From Berberis thunbergii (Eukaryota; Streptophyta; Magnoliopsida; Ranunculales; Berberidaceae), in NCBI GenBank assembly GCA_003290165.1, contig QNQO01002091.1:1-64000 (forward strand): DNA of 64,000 nucleotides, read 5' to 3'. The notes below the pieces were generated by a model. The model was not told the DNA's origin, searched no databases, and worked only from the letters and a program-made list of their open reading frames with translations. How positions within the stretch are numbered: position 1 is the first letter of the stretch; each line of letters begins with the position of its first letter. Positions 42,889-55,378 of this stretch are shown one piece after another. Made by a program: the position numbers and the translations under genes.

Positions 42889-45147
42889 TTGCTTTCCAAA
42901 AAAAAAAAAACAACAACAACAACAATCCAATTAGGACAGAAAGAAAAAACCAAGACTGACAGAAAGAACAAACACGCAACCAGCGAGAGGGCTGCATCTC
43001 GGTCTTTCAGATCAGCTCTCCTTCAGGCTGCGTCTCCTTCAGATCTGACGGCTCTGCGAGAGTTTCAGATCTACCAGCCACCGCCAGTCGCTATTCAGGC
43101 CTGACTTGATCAGGACACAGTGGGTTATGACGGCTCCTCTAGCCGTCAATCCTCCCCCTTTGAGGGGCAGAGAACCTACTGAAGCAGCTCCTAAGCCTAC
43201 TTTTGCACAGATATTGGGGGAAATTCGTTGATGAGATTAAGGAAATACAGGTAGAAGCAACTAGATTTCGGAAAGAAGGAGAGTCTGCCATTGGGATTAC
43301 AACGTCTGATGAGACACGTGGGGAAGCTTTCATGGAAAAACATGTGATAGTTCTAAAGTTCTCTAGTTACCGGCCTACGTTGGACGACATTCGAGCTTCA
43401 ATTCACAAAACTTGGGGTATCCTAGGAGAGTTCTTGCTAGGATTACTTGATCAACGTCACGTTTTGGTACGTCTTCAATCTGAGGTTGAAGCAAAAAAAG
43501 TTTTATCGAGAGATTTCGTTTTGATTCGTGGAGTCTGCTTTAAAGCCTTCCGTTGGCACGATGGTTTCAGTCTGAGAGCGGATCCGATTTCGGTTCATTT
43601 ATGGGTAGAGTTGCCTAACTTGCCTTTGCATTTATTTCATCCTCCTTTTTTAAAAGCAATTGTGAACTCTTTTGGTGGTTTTTTGCGCATGGATGATCAT
43701 ACTCGATGTTTATCTCGCCCGGGTTTTGCTCGTGTTTGAGTGGAGATGTCTTTGGCGGATAAACTACCTAATAGAATTTGGATAGACAAGGCTAACAATA
43801 GGGGCTTTTGGCAGAAAATTGAATACCCGAGGTTCAAATATTGTGATTATTGTTCATTGCTAGGGCATCAGGAGGAAAATTGCAGAAAAAAGTTAGGTCA
43901 TAAGGGCAATGTGACAACCTTTAACTTGGTGAAAGAAGAGAAGACTGAGAAACAAAAGGTGGAAGCCCAAATTATCAAGCAACAATATGTTCCAGTGGCC
44001 AACAAAAATAAAGCGACAAAACCAGAAGTTGGAACGAGTGGCGCAAAGAATAATCAGGGTGAGGAAATCAAGGAGGGAGTTGGGGTTGAGCAGTCAGTGA
44101 CCAACGATCCGATGAAAGTAAGTTTGTCAAACAAATTCGAGTCACTTATGGAGAACATTGTCGAAGATGAAAATAACCAAATAGATAATCATTTGGTTCA
44201 TAAGGAGAAGTTTCCTGCCAGTGACACGACCTCTCAAGAAACAACGACTGAAGGCCTTCTCGAGGCGGGGTATACAACTAGTGAGATTGAAAAAACGATT
44301 GGGAAGCAAGGATAAACAACTAAATATGACACAACTATGCTCAACAGCTGTGCCCATAATGTGAGTGACATCAATGTTGCAGTGACAGAAGAAAATCAGG
44401 CAGCAGTTGTAGAAGACCTGACAATAGACAAGAATGACAACGAATTGGTGGCAGAACATGAAAATAAGTACCCAAATGAAAATGTGCCCAACTCAATCAA
44501 TGATGATAAAGTAGGAGAAGTCAACAACATGCCGACATCCAATAGTTCAGGTGCAAAGAAAGACAACAATTCCCAGGATGATGGTGTGCAAATTAGGCAC
44601 CGCAGTGTGATACAACTCACCGAAGCAGAACTGAATAAAGCAAAAGGTTTCCTTCATCTTCCTGAGATTGAATATGCGTTAACGATGATAAATGAATACG
44701 AAAAGGGGAATGTAGTTCCTTCTACATTGCGAGAAGCTATTGCAAGTCATGGCAAAGAAGCACTGAAGGCAAACTACATTTGGTTAAAAGATGTATGGGA
44801 AGAGGATAAGAACTGCACATGCAATAGATTAAGACATGAAATTTGTCAGGTTCCTGAAGAAGAGCATGAGCCAGACTTCTTCAGTGATGATGATGTGTTT
44901 ACAGAACCGACTGCAAAGACGTTCTCTAACACCCACACCAAAGATTTTCGACTCTGTCCCCGAAAATCCAATAGAACTAAGAAAGCAAATAAAAGGTACA
45001 AAGGCTTAGTTGGTTTATAGTCTAAGATTGTTTTGGTGAATCCTCTCTTGTGAGAGTTTGTTTCAGTATTTGCTTTTACTTTTGTTTCACTTGTATAAAG
45101 GTTTTGGGGTCCTTAAAATCCAACTCAATTTCAAAAAAAAAAAAAAA
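42889..45147 (+). mobile_element. LINE-derived insertion carrying ORF1 only
   Basis: Plus-strand insertion in the gypsy integrase, with a 5' leader from about 42905 and a 3' poly(A) at 45132-45146 after ggtccttaaaatccaact. The short segment aacaacaatccaa occurs on both sides of an A-run near the 5' end (42867 and 42912). It encodes ORF1 but no endonuclease or reverse transcriptase, so it is either a deletion derivative or a retrotransposed ORF1-type transcript. Confidence 0.78.
43127..45020 (+). pseudogene. LINE ORF1 (DUF4283 plus zinc knuckle), broken
   Basis: Starts at ATG 43127 (MTAPLAVNPPPLRGREPTEA), with a one-base frame change near 43205. A single frame then runs to 45020, broken only by TGA at 43737-43739 and TAA at 44313-44315. 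Residues after the shift form the DUF4283 domain (HVIVLKFSSYRPTLDDIRAS, LGLLDQRHVLVRL, VHLWVELPNLPLHLFHPPFL, LRMDDHTRCLSRPGFARV). A CCHC knuckle follows (CDYCSLLGHQEENC), then an acidic Asn/Glu-rich tail. This architecture is that of nucleic-acid-binding ORF1 proteins of plant LINEs. The TGA replaces a Cys codon by one base in ARVC-VEM. Confidence 0.88.
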
Positions 45148-45683
45148 CTAATGATGCAATATGAATCGCTAATATCTCATTTAAGGAAATTGTTTGTCAT
45201 TATGGGGTGTCTAAGTCGATTACTTTCGATCAAGACTCTAGTTTTTTAGTTTCTTTTGGCAAACTGTATGAAAATGGCCAGATACTTTGCTGAAATTTAG
45301 TAGCACTTTTCACCCTCAAACAGATGGATAAACTAAGGTTGTGAACAAGATTAAGGTAAAATGCATCGTGCTCATTCAAGTGTCAAACCTAGCCAATGGG
45401 AATTATGCCTTGCACAAGCTGAATTCGCTTGTAATATTTCCAAGAGTCGAACTACAGACTTGTTCTCCATTTAAGATTTTATCTATTCCAAGCTTTGCAA
45501 TCACAACCTTGACTTAGTTTGTTGCCTCATGTTATGCGTGCTAGTGATGTTGCTAATGAGATGGTTGACAAAATTAGTCAATTACATGATGAAGTCAAGA
45601 AGAATATTGAGTCCTCCAATGCCAAGTATAAAGAATATGCAGATAAACATAAGAAAACTTTTAAGGTTGGAGACATTAGGGGT
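45148..45683 (+). pseudogene. Ty3/gypsy integrase core and C-terminus, remnant
   Basis: Resumes the integrase after the LINE: NDAI-IANISFKEIV, HYGVSKSITFDQDS, LLKFSSTFHPQTDG, and then MVDKISQLHDEVKKNIESSN AKYKEYADKHKKTFKVGD, the usual integrase C-terminal stretch. The Asp and surrounding motif (FDQD) are recognisable but interrupted by stops. It ends at 45683, where an unrelated taggggtggcc sequence begins. Confidence 0.85.
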
Positions 45684-46122
45684 GGCCAAGAATTCTCGTA
45701 CCGATCCGGACCGTAATGGTCGCATTCCGGTTCAAACCGCATACAACCGATTCATGCTGATTTTTCTCATTCTCAAGCCAGTTTGAACCGAGATAGAACC
45801 GATTTTTACAATTTTAGTCTTGTCCCAACCCGACCCGTGATATTATAAATCCATGCCCAATTCAATACCACCTCCTTTAACATCTAGTTATAATTTAAAG
45901 TACTTCATTCTCTCTCCGTTTTTCCATGACACAAAACAATGAAACTAATCATATTTTCCCCTTTAGAGGAAACACCCATCATAACTTAACAAAACAGAGT
46001 CATCACTCGTTTATCTTCAATTTGTCTCCAATTCCAAAAGAACCCAAATTCCTTCCTGGGTTTTCTTAATTACGACTAAACACTGTAACCCATCTCGCAC
46101 ATCACGCATATCTTCTCTCTTA
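45684..46122. other. hAT-like terminus and unassigned DNA
   Basis: Begins TAGGGGTGGCCAAG, similar to the TAGGGGTGGGCA hAT ends, followed by aaccg/cggtt-rich DNA (45720-45830). The opposite terminus was not found, so the element is probably truncated. The rest has no recognised feature. Confidence 0.4.
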
Positions 46123-46672
46123 GAGCATATTCAATCATTCTCTTCAAATAGTCAAAAACCTATTTTAGGAGTTTTATAGAGAAAATTCTTGCTCCAATAA
46201 TCCCCTTAAACACTCTCTTATAACAACTCCACATGCAACTTTTTCCTAAATTTAGGGAAAAGTTAACCATCCTCTATATCTCATATAATAATAAAATATT
46301 TTTAATATTTAATTTTCTAAATTAAAAACTAATCAAAAATAAAAACAAAAACAAAAGAAACCCTCAACTACCTTCTCCTCTTCTTTAGTGATATTATAAT
46401 AATTGAAATTAATAATATTATATATTTAAGTTTAAATTAATAATATAATTGAAACTAATAATAGTATAATTACATTAAGTTGAGATTAATAATAGTATAG
46501 TTGAAATTAAATTGGTATAGAAAAATTGAAGATATATTAAAATAATAATAAAAAAGTTAAAATAGGAGATGTGGTTAGAGTGATGAAGAAATAGGGGGAA
46601 CCCTAAATTTATCTTTTGATTAAAAGAGGGATGATTCATCTCCCATTTTAACTTTTACCATTGGAGATGCTC
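46123..46672. mobile_element. TTA-flanked MITE (Harbinger-like)
   Basis: 550 bp from GAGCATATTCAATCATTCTC to ATTGGAGATGCTC, with TTA on each side (46120-46122, 46673-46675). The interior is AT-rich with aataatat repeats. The GAGCATCTCCAAT-type end is widespread in plant MITEs. Confidence 0.75.
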
Positions 46673-46675
46673 TTA

Positions 46676-48307
46676 ACACTCGCGAATTGAAAGATAGGGA
46701 GCAACTAATGTGTCTAGAAAGAGAGGGAATCTGTGTTGAAATTGTGGAGTGGAAGCAGGGGAATCTTGTGGAGCAGAAAGAGTTTTACGTAAAGATCTCG
46801 AAATGGGAAAATCTTGCTTGAGATGTGAGATTAACCGCGCTTCACTCATGGAAACATTTTTTTCGTAAATGGGTTTCCACAATTTTCTCAATCCTTTGTA
46901 ATTTTAAATTGGGATGGGTGGGGATGATTGCTCTGTCGATGCCAAAACAGAGAAATGGAGATTAGTTATGGCGGGTGCAGAGAAAAAATGGAGAAATAGG
47001 TGTTGATGGCTGAAGAGAGGAGAAAACCATATTTAAAAATGGAGAAAACCATAATTTCAGTTCCTATTATGTTGAGTACATGATAGCAGAGAAAAGTCGA
47101 ATGAGGAGATCGATCGGATGGGGAAAAATAATAATAGCTGTAAAAAATAAAAGTGAGGTTTGGTACACATGGTGTCGATCCTCTTTTATTTTTTAGATGG
47201 CCATATTTATTGAACATTAATTTGAAGAAAGTGTGTAGAGATCAAGAATTGTGTTTTCGTGAAATCTCATTGAAATTTTCGTTTTTTTGAAATTATGAAA
47301 AGAAAAAGACCGAAAGGAAAAATTACAAGGGTTTTTCGTAAAATTAGGTTTTTTTTGTAAATTTCATTGTTTCGCAAAAATGCAAAAACCAACGACCAAA
47401 AGTTACATTTTTAAAGTTTTTTTTTGTGTTTTAGAAAATTTCGGGTATTTTTTAATGATCATTTTTTCTAATTATTTATTGATTTTTAAACTACTGCCTA
47501 ATTTTCTAATTATCATTTCTTCTACACATCTATTGATTTTTGAAACTATCCATGAATTTTCATGTTTATTTCATTTCTTCGTATTTAGGCTTTATTACTG
47601 TGTTTAATAAATTTATTTACTTACATCCTATTATTTTCACATAGTTTATATATCCTCAAAATCTAACATATATATATATGTTTCACGTATCGTCAAAATC
47701 TTTTCAATTTTTCTTGAGTTAAATATTTCTTAAAATTAAAAGACCAAAATTAACTCGAGGAAGGAAATCACAATCCTTGGTACGGATCATGCTGATGTAA
47801 CTTTCAGGGTTCTTGCTTCAGTCTCTGTAATTGCTTGAACTAGTTTGGTTCTATATAATCTATATTAGTCAAATTTATTTATTTTTGTTGGTAGGGTCTG
47901 ATCATTATTGTGATGGATCGATCAATTAATCCAAAACCTGAATTGAAGCCATGGTATAGAACTCTAAAATGTCCCCACAAGTAAAGAGGAGGGTGATTGG
48001 AAAGAACCACATATATACATCCAAACATTTTCCGACAAAACATCATCAACTTGCCATTAATAATTTTATCTATCAATTTTGCAACCCCACTAAATTAAAT
48101 TTGAAAATGTACAATTAGTACATCTTACGAACGTAGTCTGGTTAGTTGGCTAAGACTACGATTCTTTAATCTTCAAGAGTTTGATACAGGACACTTGACT
48201 TAAAATAATAAAAACAAATAAAAAAAAAGTACAAATCAACTTGGCATTGGCAACCCCCAACTTGCATCTCCACTTGGCAACATGATCCATGTCCACCTTA
48301 TTGATTA
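46676..48307. other. Intergenic DNA
   Basis: No credible gene. AT-rich, with a short tRNA-like A/B-box pair on the plus strand near 48135-48185 (GGTTAGTTGGCTAAGAC, then AGAGTTTGATAC). Confidence 0.4.
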
Positions 48308-48506
48308 TGGTAAGGCTACATGGCGAAGAAATGAGCGAGGAAACCAGTGAGGGGAGTGAGGTGCAGGGAGGGGAATCATTCATTTTTTTCAGATGCGTGT
48401 GTGATTTTTCTTGCATGCATCTCGAGGGGGTTGAATGGTTCCCCTCCCTCCACCTCACTCCCCTCGCTGGTTTCCAAGCTCATTTCCTCGACATTTAGAA
48501 TTCCCC
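48308..48506. mobile_element. Mutator-type foldback MITE (copy 3 of family)
   Basis: 199 bp palindrome (ATGAGCGAGGAAACCAGTGA and its mirror ending CTCATTTCCTCGACATTTAG), with a perfect 9-bp target duplication TATTGATTA (48299-48307, 48507-48515). Confidence 0.92.
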
Positions 48507-49814
48507 TATTGATTAATCTTAATTAATTAGGTTATTTGGCTTATGATTAAATTAAGGGGACTAATTGTTTTGATTTCTGTCAAATTAAATTGGGTCACGT
48601 TAGAGCTAGCTCTGATCAGCAACAGCTCTATTAAACCTAATTGAGTTGAGGTTTTGCTTTCAAAGTTATGTCAGCTACGTAATCACATATTAAACAAAGT
48701 TGATTAATTAAATTCAATAATTATAACATATATATTTGTAGAAAGATGATTAGAAGTACAAGGTAGTAGGTAATTGCATTTTATAATTGCTTGAATCTGA
48801 ATCATACTAATCAATGTCATTAGCATATAAACTAAATTCAACGGGTTGATTTTCAAATAGTACAAATTTTGCTGTGACGATGTCTTGAAATTACGTCACG
48901 ACTAAAGTATTAATTAATTTTAGGATATATAACAATAATAATAGTATATCATAAAATAGCTTAAGCAATGATTGTGATTTTGTTTTTCGAGATCATTTCT
49001 GGATGTTGATTTTAAGAAATATTCCTTTATGTATAGAGAAATGTAAAATTTCAATTGTAATTTTGAAGTTATTAATATAATTTGAGCATTTTAACTCTTA
49101 CATACTATATAAAGAGTCCACCAAGACTCGTAATGTCATTTAAACTCTACATATTAAATAAAAATCACTTATATTACAAAATTTAATACTAAACTAAACT
49201 TATATTTGATTAAAATGTACCAAAATTGAGATTGACCTGGTGAAATAAATAAATATTTTAGATTTTGAAAAACAAATTTGATATTCAAAAAATAAAATTA
49301 TATATATATATATATATAATTTGAAATTTTGAAAATTTTCGAGAAATCACATTCACTTGAATCCTCAAGGTCCACCATAATCTCACTGTCTATAGTTTAT
49401 TTTTTTAACCAAAGATTAACTAATTAATTAATTTTAAAATGGTGATGCGCAAATAAACATCTTTTGATCTGTCATCAAAGTAAAATTCCCCCCAAAAAAA
49501 ACTGCATCGAGCTACTTCCAGCGGCGAAAATAACATATGTCCCTTTCTTCTTGTTGCATCGTTCTCCTATGGGAATCACGGCGCCCCCACAATTTATAGG
49601 ATGCAAAATTGGATTTTTTTGTCTAATTAATATAAACAACGTTAATTAATTTTGGTAACTAGCTTAGCTTAGTCAACAATGTTTTTATAGGTTTCTTGTA
49701 ATTAATCAATATTCATGGCCGACATTATGTTATAGTTTAGAAGGATTTAGTCTCTGCAAAAATATTTTGAATGAATTTGGGACATTGCTCTTTGGGTTCT
49801 TCATGCATCACTAA
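48507..49814. other. Intergenic DNA, no feature seen
   Basis: AT-rich, with an (AT)n run at 49300-49318. No gene or transposon end recognised. Confidence 0.45.
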
Positions 49815-50248
49815 GGGCGTGTTTGGTTACTCCATTGACCGTCGTAATGTAATGATTGACTATTGTAATGTAATGGGTCAAAGGCATTCTTGTGTTTGGT
49901 ATCACATAAAACTATCGTAATGGTCATTCCCATTACAGATTCCGTTGTAATGACCATTTATACCTCCCACCCTATGAATGGCGATTACGATTCCCACTAT
50001 AATGGTCAAGATAAGCGTAATGACTTGTTTGCCCTCCTCACCCTTCCTGTAATAACCCCTAGTTATAATAATTGAGGGTATTTCGGGAAATGCACAAGTC
50101 ATTCCCATTTCATTCCTACCAAACAATGTTATACACTATTATCATTGTCATTCATAAGTATACCAAAAATACACATTCCTATTACCATTACCATTTCCAT
50201 TACCGCAGTCATTCTCATTCCCATTCCATCGAGTAACCAAGCGAGGCC
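49815..50248. mobile_element. PIF/Harbinger-like MITE with cattcccattac repeats
   Basis: 434 bp from GGGCGTGTTTGGTTACTCC to its mirror GAGTAACCAAGCGAGGCC, flanked by TAA (49812-49814, 50249-50251). The interior has many attcccatt / taatggtaat motifs that pair across the element. Confidence 0.85.
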
Positions 50249-50251
50249 TAA

Positions 50252-50854
50252 GATCATCCAGAATACTTGGTATTTAGGTTACCAAGCAAATATGCTCAAC
50301 TTTGGCAACTCAAATATATCTCGCAAAACTAACTTAGCTATCCATTAAGGTTCTACTAAGTTACAAAAATCGATTTTCTAATTCGTTTGAGTTTCATTGA
50401 GTTGAAAATTTCAATTAACACTAGAAACAATGTGCTAAACTTTTAGTCCATTTCTTGAGATATGTGTTTAGATCTATGTCATTAAATATCTTGATAAATT
50501 GTCTGTGTGAATATTTAAGAATCACACTTTCGGGAGGTCTTGCACAATGATGCTGTCTAGCCGACTGGCTTGGATAGCATCAAAGGTAGACGTCACTGCT
50601 TTGTGATTATGATTTTACATTTTAATGGTTACTCGAGACACGTATGTCGAGCCGAGCTGAAATTTTTTACTCCAAACACTTTTAGTGTTTGTTTTAAATC
50701 AATTTCTTCGGAGATAAACTCAAGGGCATAAATTTTTTTCTCTTTTCATTCACTTTTGTAATTCAGACAAGAATGGCTACATTGGAGCATGCTCATCATC
50801 TTCTTCATCATCATCATTGTTACAACTAGTAATAACATCTAAGGCCTTATACCA
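50252..50854. other. Intergenic DNA and 3' flank of the ERF gene
   Basis: No gene recognised. The last 100 bp, with a catcttcttcatcatcatc tract, probably form the 3' untranslated region of the minus-strand ERF. Confidence 0.4.
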
Positions 50855-51712
50855 TTACCAACCATGGTTTCCAATATCGTCGCTGGATGTCATATCAGAT
50901 TCCTGCGAACGATCCCTCTTAATCAACTTCATTGCATTCATCTTCTCTTCAGATCCAATGTCCCTCAATCTTTTGCCACAAGTATTCCCTGTTGAAGGTG
51001 GAGATGTTAGTAATGGATTGGAACAAGTTTTTCCAACTTCAAGAGGGAAGTTAACTATGGCTTTGCTTCCCCGCATCTCAAATGCCGCTCGATCATAAGC
51101 TCTAGCTGCTTCAATAGCAGTCTCATAGGTCCCTAGCCAAACTCTAGAGCCTCTACGGTTTGGGTTTCTGATCTCCGCGGCAAATTTGCCCCAAGGCCTT
51201 CTCCTCACTCCTCTATAATGCTGCCTCTCTTGGCATTCCAATGGTTTCTCCACAAAACCAGCTGCCACAACTGTTTGCTGAGATTGCTCCGTGGAACTAG
51301 AAACAATCTGATTTCTTGATTCTATAGAATGGTCCATTTGATGAATACTACTTGAATCCAATGGGAATAAATTTGAAATATCGGTATTACTGAATTCAAG
51401 AAGATCGAATTCTGAAAAAGGAGATTCAGATAATGAAGGTGATGATTCAAACAAGTCGAAGCTACAACTGCTAAAAAGCTGAGGACTACTACTCGTATGT
51501 TCTTGATGAGATTCTAATGTCATTGAATCAAAAGAAGAATCAGATTGAGTAGAGGTGAAGAAGCTTTCTTGGTTTTCAAAGGCATCATTGGGGTATGAAC
51601 ATAGAGTATTGACATAGGTAAGAATGTGGTCGAAAGAAGAATCAAAATCGAAATCACTTAAGAGATGTTGGGTGATGAGTTCAAGTGCCGAAGCTTCATC
51701 TTGTGTTGCCAT
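50855..51712 (-). CDS. Ethylene-response factor, ERF106/107 (DEWAX)-like, copy 1
   Basis: Single-exon 285-residue protein. I chose the ATG at 51712 ([18 protein letters not shown]) rather than an upstream in-frame codon because the paralogue at 55379-56206 starts the same way ([20 protein letters not shown]). The N-terminal group IX motif is at residues 9-18, an acidic Ser-rich region at 20-140, and the AP2 domain at 165-226 ([40 protein letters not shown]). The tail has [12 protein letters not shown] and lacks the PPLSPLSP motif. That tail shape resembles Arabidopsis ERF106/107 rather than ERF104/5. RNPNRR replaces the usual RDPNRK in the AP2 domain. Probably a nuclear GCC-box regulator. TATA at 51843-51855. 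Confidence 0.93.
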   Translation of the reverse strand: MATQDEASALELITQHLLSDFDFDSSFDHILTYVNTLCSYPNDAFENQESFFTSTQSDSSFDSMTLESHQEHTSSSPQLFSSCSFDLFESSPSLSESPFSEFDLLEFSNTDISNLFPLDSSSIHQMDHSIESRNQIVSSSTEQSQQTVVAAGFVEKPLECQERQHYRGVRRRPWGKFAAEIRNPNRRGSRVWLGTYETAIEAARAYDRAAFEMRGSKAIVNFPLEVGKTCSNPLLTSPPSTGNTCGKRLRDIGSEEKMNAMKLIKRDRSQESDMTSSDDIGNHGW

Positions 51713-51842
51713 TGTTTTAACAAGCAAAAGAACAGGATATGGACTGAATAATTTTAAATTTCTCAATTGATAGATTTGTGACGGATGGTATCACGAATTC
51801 ACAGTTCAATCTCTATCGATTGATTGTTGAGTGAAAGAAGAG

Positions 51843-51855
51843 TATATATATATAT
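51843..51855 (-). promoter_or_regulatory. TATA box of ERF106/107-like copy 1
   Basis: TATATATATATA on the minus strand, about 130 bp upstream of the ATG at 51712. Confidence 0.5.
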
Positions 51856-51859
51856 GATG

Positions 51860-53535
51860 ATTGGAGTTGCACTATCACATGGGCTGTGTTGATAAGCCAA
51901 GAACAACCACTTTCCTCTCAAGTTCCAAATTTCCAATCACAATAATAAAACAGCCATCACTCATTTGTCTTTTTTTTAATTTATAGTATTTTATTGTTAA
52001 TATTCATTATAATATCTTTCAACAATATGATATTTATACAACAATTCCCCATATTTTTGATGTGTATGCACATGAATCTCATTCACTTTTGTTCCATAAA
52101 TAAATAATAATAAAAATTTCATTTTATTATTAAGGATGGTCTACCTTGAGTCTGGTGTCATGGATTCTGTCTGTAGCTAATAATGGATTTTCTTATTTTA
52201 TCTTTAAATCATTTATCAATTAAATAATTTTTCTTATCAATCTCATGATTGTTGTCGGATTGATCAGAGCTTGAGTGGGGGAGAAGAAATGTAAATCTTA
52301 ATTAGTTTTGGGGGTTGAAGAAATGTAGATCATAGTTTCTTTCTCAGAGGTTTAGGGACTCGAGAGATCTGTTTTGGGAGAGATGAGAAGAGAAGGTCTC
52401 TTATCTCTCCCCTCTAAAACTTCTCTTTACAATTTACAATCTCTTTTTCCTCAAATCACATGCATAGCAACAGTTTATGGCGTACTCCTGACCAACAATC
52501 CTAGTTATGTAGAATTATTGTACAAAAATTCTAGAAAGCCAGACCCCTAGCGCCAGATCAGCACCGAGGGGGCTCTTTCTGTGCGTTTGTATTCAATTGG
52601 TGGATTATGATGATCTCTAGAATGACGAAGGGTATTGAAAATCCCTAACGTAAGCCTGACTCTCTAGACGGACTGTTTGTTGTAACTACTTTTACTGCTT
52701 TAGAAAAGCAAGTCACTTTTAAAATAAGAACTCAAATAATAATAATAATAAATTTAAAATATCAAATAAGATTTAAGAGTGAACATTCTTCAATGAACTG
52801 AACATTCAAAAGATCTATAAGGAGAAATCTCCAAGATCAAAGAGTTCTCAAGGATTGCAACATGAACCTCAATTTCAACAAAGGAATCACAAGAAGTTAG
52901 CTAAATCACTCTTTAGTGAATATTGTGATCAATATGTTCATAATAATGCTAATTTTTTGTTTCGAAAGAACAGTCATTCGTTTTCGAATTTCAACATGGT
53001 CTAGTCGACTATGTTAGGATGTAACTGTTACAATCCATAATCAACTATGGTTGGTTAAATCTCACATCAACCATAGAACCATTTTAAATGTGTGTCTATC
53101 GTTTCATCTTGAGATTGAAGCTTCCATTCTTTTACTAAGTGTGGGAGTAAATGTAAATAACATATTATATCTAAATCTGACAATCGAGTGTCACTAAAAT
53201 AGAGATTCGAGTTTGAGTTTGTCTTAACTCTACCTATTGGATTTTTGAACTCTATTGTGAGTTGGCCTTGTGAGGTCGTGGATTGTAGTTTCGATAAAGG
53301 TGGTTTCGTTAAAGCGAGTTTTATGTTATGGTTCATGGAGGTTTCTGTAATAAAAACTTGAAGTGCATATTTACCCTTCCATCGAAGAAGTAACCAATCG
53401 AACTTCACTTTAGTTGAACCTCATCATATTGGTGTGCTAGTGTATTGCCTATGTCATTGGCACAAAAGATTTTGACATCAAATTTCAAAATTTCTTGTGA
53501 AAATAAATAAATCAAGTATTTTCCTAACATAACTT
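51860..53535. other. Intergenic DNA between the two DEWAX-like genes
   Basis: No gene. 52530-52690 looks like a small transposon: left TCTAGAAAGCCAGACCCCTA and right GCCTGACTCTCTAGA are imperfect inverted copies, and the left end resembles 57722-57775. The remainder is AT-rich with an (aat)n run near 52736-52752. Confidence 0.4.
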
Positions 53536-53990
53536 GTCAAATTCACTACGCCAATAAATAAATCTTATTGATAGCCACGGTACTTAATTATATAATATAT
53601 ATAGTCATTGTATTTGTGAAACAGGAAACACAGGAAACAAAATTCAGGAAACAGGAACCTGTTTTTTGAACAAGAACAGGAAAGAAGACGCTATGTATAC
53701 TAGGAACTGTAGCTGTTTTTTGTATGTAGAAAAACTGTGAAGCACAGGGAATAGAGAAAGATAATTGCTGGCATTGTTTCATCTCTTGTTGAGAGATTGT
53801 GTGAGAATTGTCATCTTCTTGTACCTTGTTCTTGAATATAGTGAAATCACCTCACCGTGGACGTAGGCGCAATTGGCCGAACCACGTACTTTCATTGCTA
53901 ATTGCTTTATTTAATTGATTGGATCCTTATGATACTTGTGTGCAATTGTTGGTGTCTACCCGCTTTCACAATAAGACACAATAGTATTCT
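53536..53990 (+). mobile_element. CACTA-type end and copia LTR fragment
   Basis: At 53544 CACTACGCCAATAAAT with TAGCCACGGTA shortly after resembles the CACTA end at 10224. From about 53615 the sequence is LTR-like, ending with ctcaccgtggacgtaggcg and ttggccgaaccacgt, a motif common in the R/U5 part of plant Ty1-copia LTRs. No coding region is attached. Confidence 0.5.
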
Positions 53991-55378
53991 TGACCACCCT
54001 TAAATTTTCATTCTTAAATTTTCATTATTCCATTACTAACTGAGGAAAAAAAAAAGCCACCATGGGGACACCTTGCAAGTAAAATAAAACAAAACAAAAC
54101 AAAATTTCAAATGTTGAGTATGACAACTGAACCTATGAACTCTTAGTATGAATAGTTTGAGGGAATACTTAAGTTTTTATTTTTATTTTTAATAAAGACT
54201 TGCATACTTAAGAAGTTGTTTATTGCCCTTATTTGACAATATTTTTTCTTCACCCTTCCCACTCACCTGATGCCGCCAGTCGGGTTCAAATTTGTGATGT
54301 GTAATTTCATTCGTCACATCTCTACCAACTCAGCTGACGCACTTTTCTACTACAGTTATTATCTTCATTCTCAATGTGTGTATTTGTATTCTTGATTTTG
54401 GGTTTTTTTTTTTCCAAAAGCTTTTCACTCACAAACAAAAATCCAACCAATTGGTATGTGATTTCATCTTTTTAAATTATTTAGCCAAAGATTTTCAAAT
54501 CTAAGCATGATTTTCAAAGATATACTACACAACCCCCTTTAGCCTTAGTTAGCCTAACGCATTTTTCACGTTGTTGTTTAGGATTCGTAGGGAATGTATG
54601 CCAATTATTTTTCGAGCGGGCTGATTCGCTACTTCAGGGTGATGCAGAGGATGCTTATTAACAATGGTTCTATAAGGGTGACAACTTGATTGATTTTAGC
54701 ACAATTCAAATATGTATTTGATGTCAAAGTTGATAAAGGAGCATGTACTGAACACTCCGATGATGATCTAGTCTTTTAGGTTACATGCTAGAGATCAAAC
54801 TACTTACTGTGGTCTGCCATATGGTGCTACCATTCAGGGTTTGCTTCATAACAATGTAAGTGCTAGTGTTTAGCCTTGTGAGACTGGTCTGAGAAACTTT
54901 GAGGAGAACACTGTATCCCTAATGCTTTGAAGGCGGATGTAGGAACTCTAATTGGAGACATGAAGCCGATGAAGTTGAAGAGCAATAAGATTCATTCATC
55001 GATCAAGTCACTTAATATGCAATGCTTACTTCTGCTCATGCTGGTTAATTTTGTGCATATGAACCACTAATGAACCCTGTAGTTCATTAATTGAAAGAAA
55101 AACAAGGTCATTAGATTCAGTTATGGTGACATTCTCCATCTTGTACATGATAGCCATCATTCTCGAGAAGTAATCGGGAACTAATTATCTGGATTTCATG
55201 CATAGTCTCAATAGTTGAAGTAACAAAACATTCGGAGAATTAAACAGTAAGAAGTTTCAGCTTGAGAATGAATAACAAAGGGGACAAAGATCATTGAAAA
55301 GAGATAGCAAATCCATTTGAGTAAAATTTCCAGGTCGTTATATAAAAATGAAATTACAGTTTCTCTTAATAATCTATT
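53991..55378. other. Intergenic DNA with possible gag-like trace
   Basis: 54600-54700 (plus) reads GDAEDAY-QWFYKGDNLIDF, weakly like the gag domain of LTR retrotransposons, but stops abound. At 54284-54345 the minus strand has CAGCTGAGTTGGTAGAG and TTTGAACCC, a tRNA-like box pair. Nothing else recognised. Confidence 0.3.

Noticed and set aside
43203..43205. Alternative TTG start for the LINE ORF1 frame
   Set aside because: Plant proteins start at ATG; the matching upstream ATG is at 43127 with a one-base slip before the DUF4283 domain.
51713..51766. 18-residue N-terminal extension of the ERF106/107-like copy 1
   Set aside because: The paralogue starts at the homologous MAT(Q/H)DEAS methionine, and the extension lacks any conserved feature.
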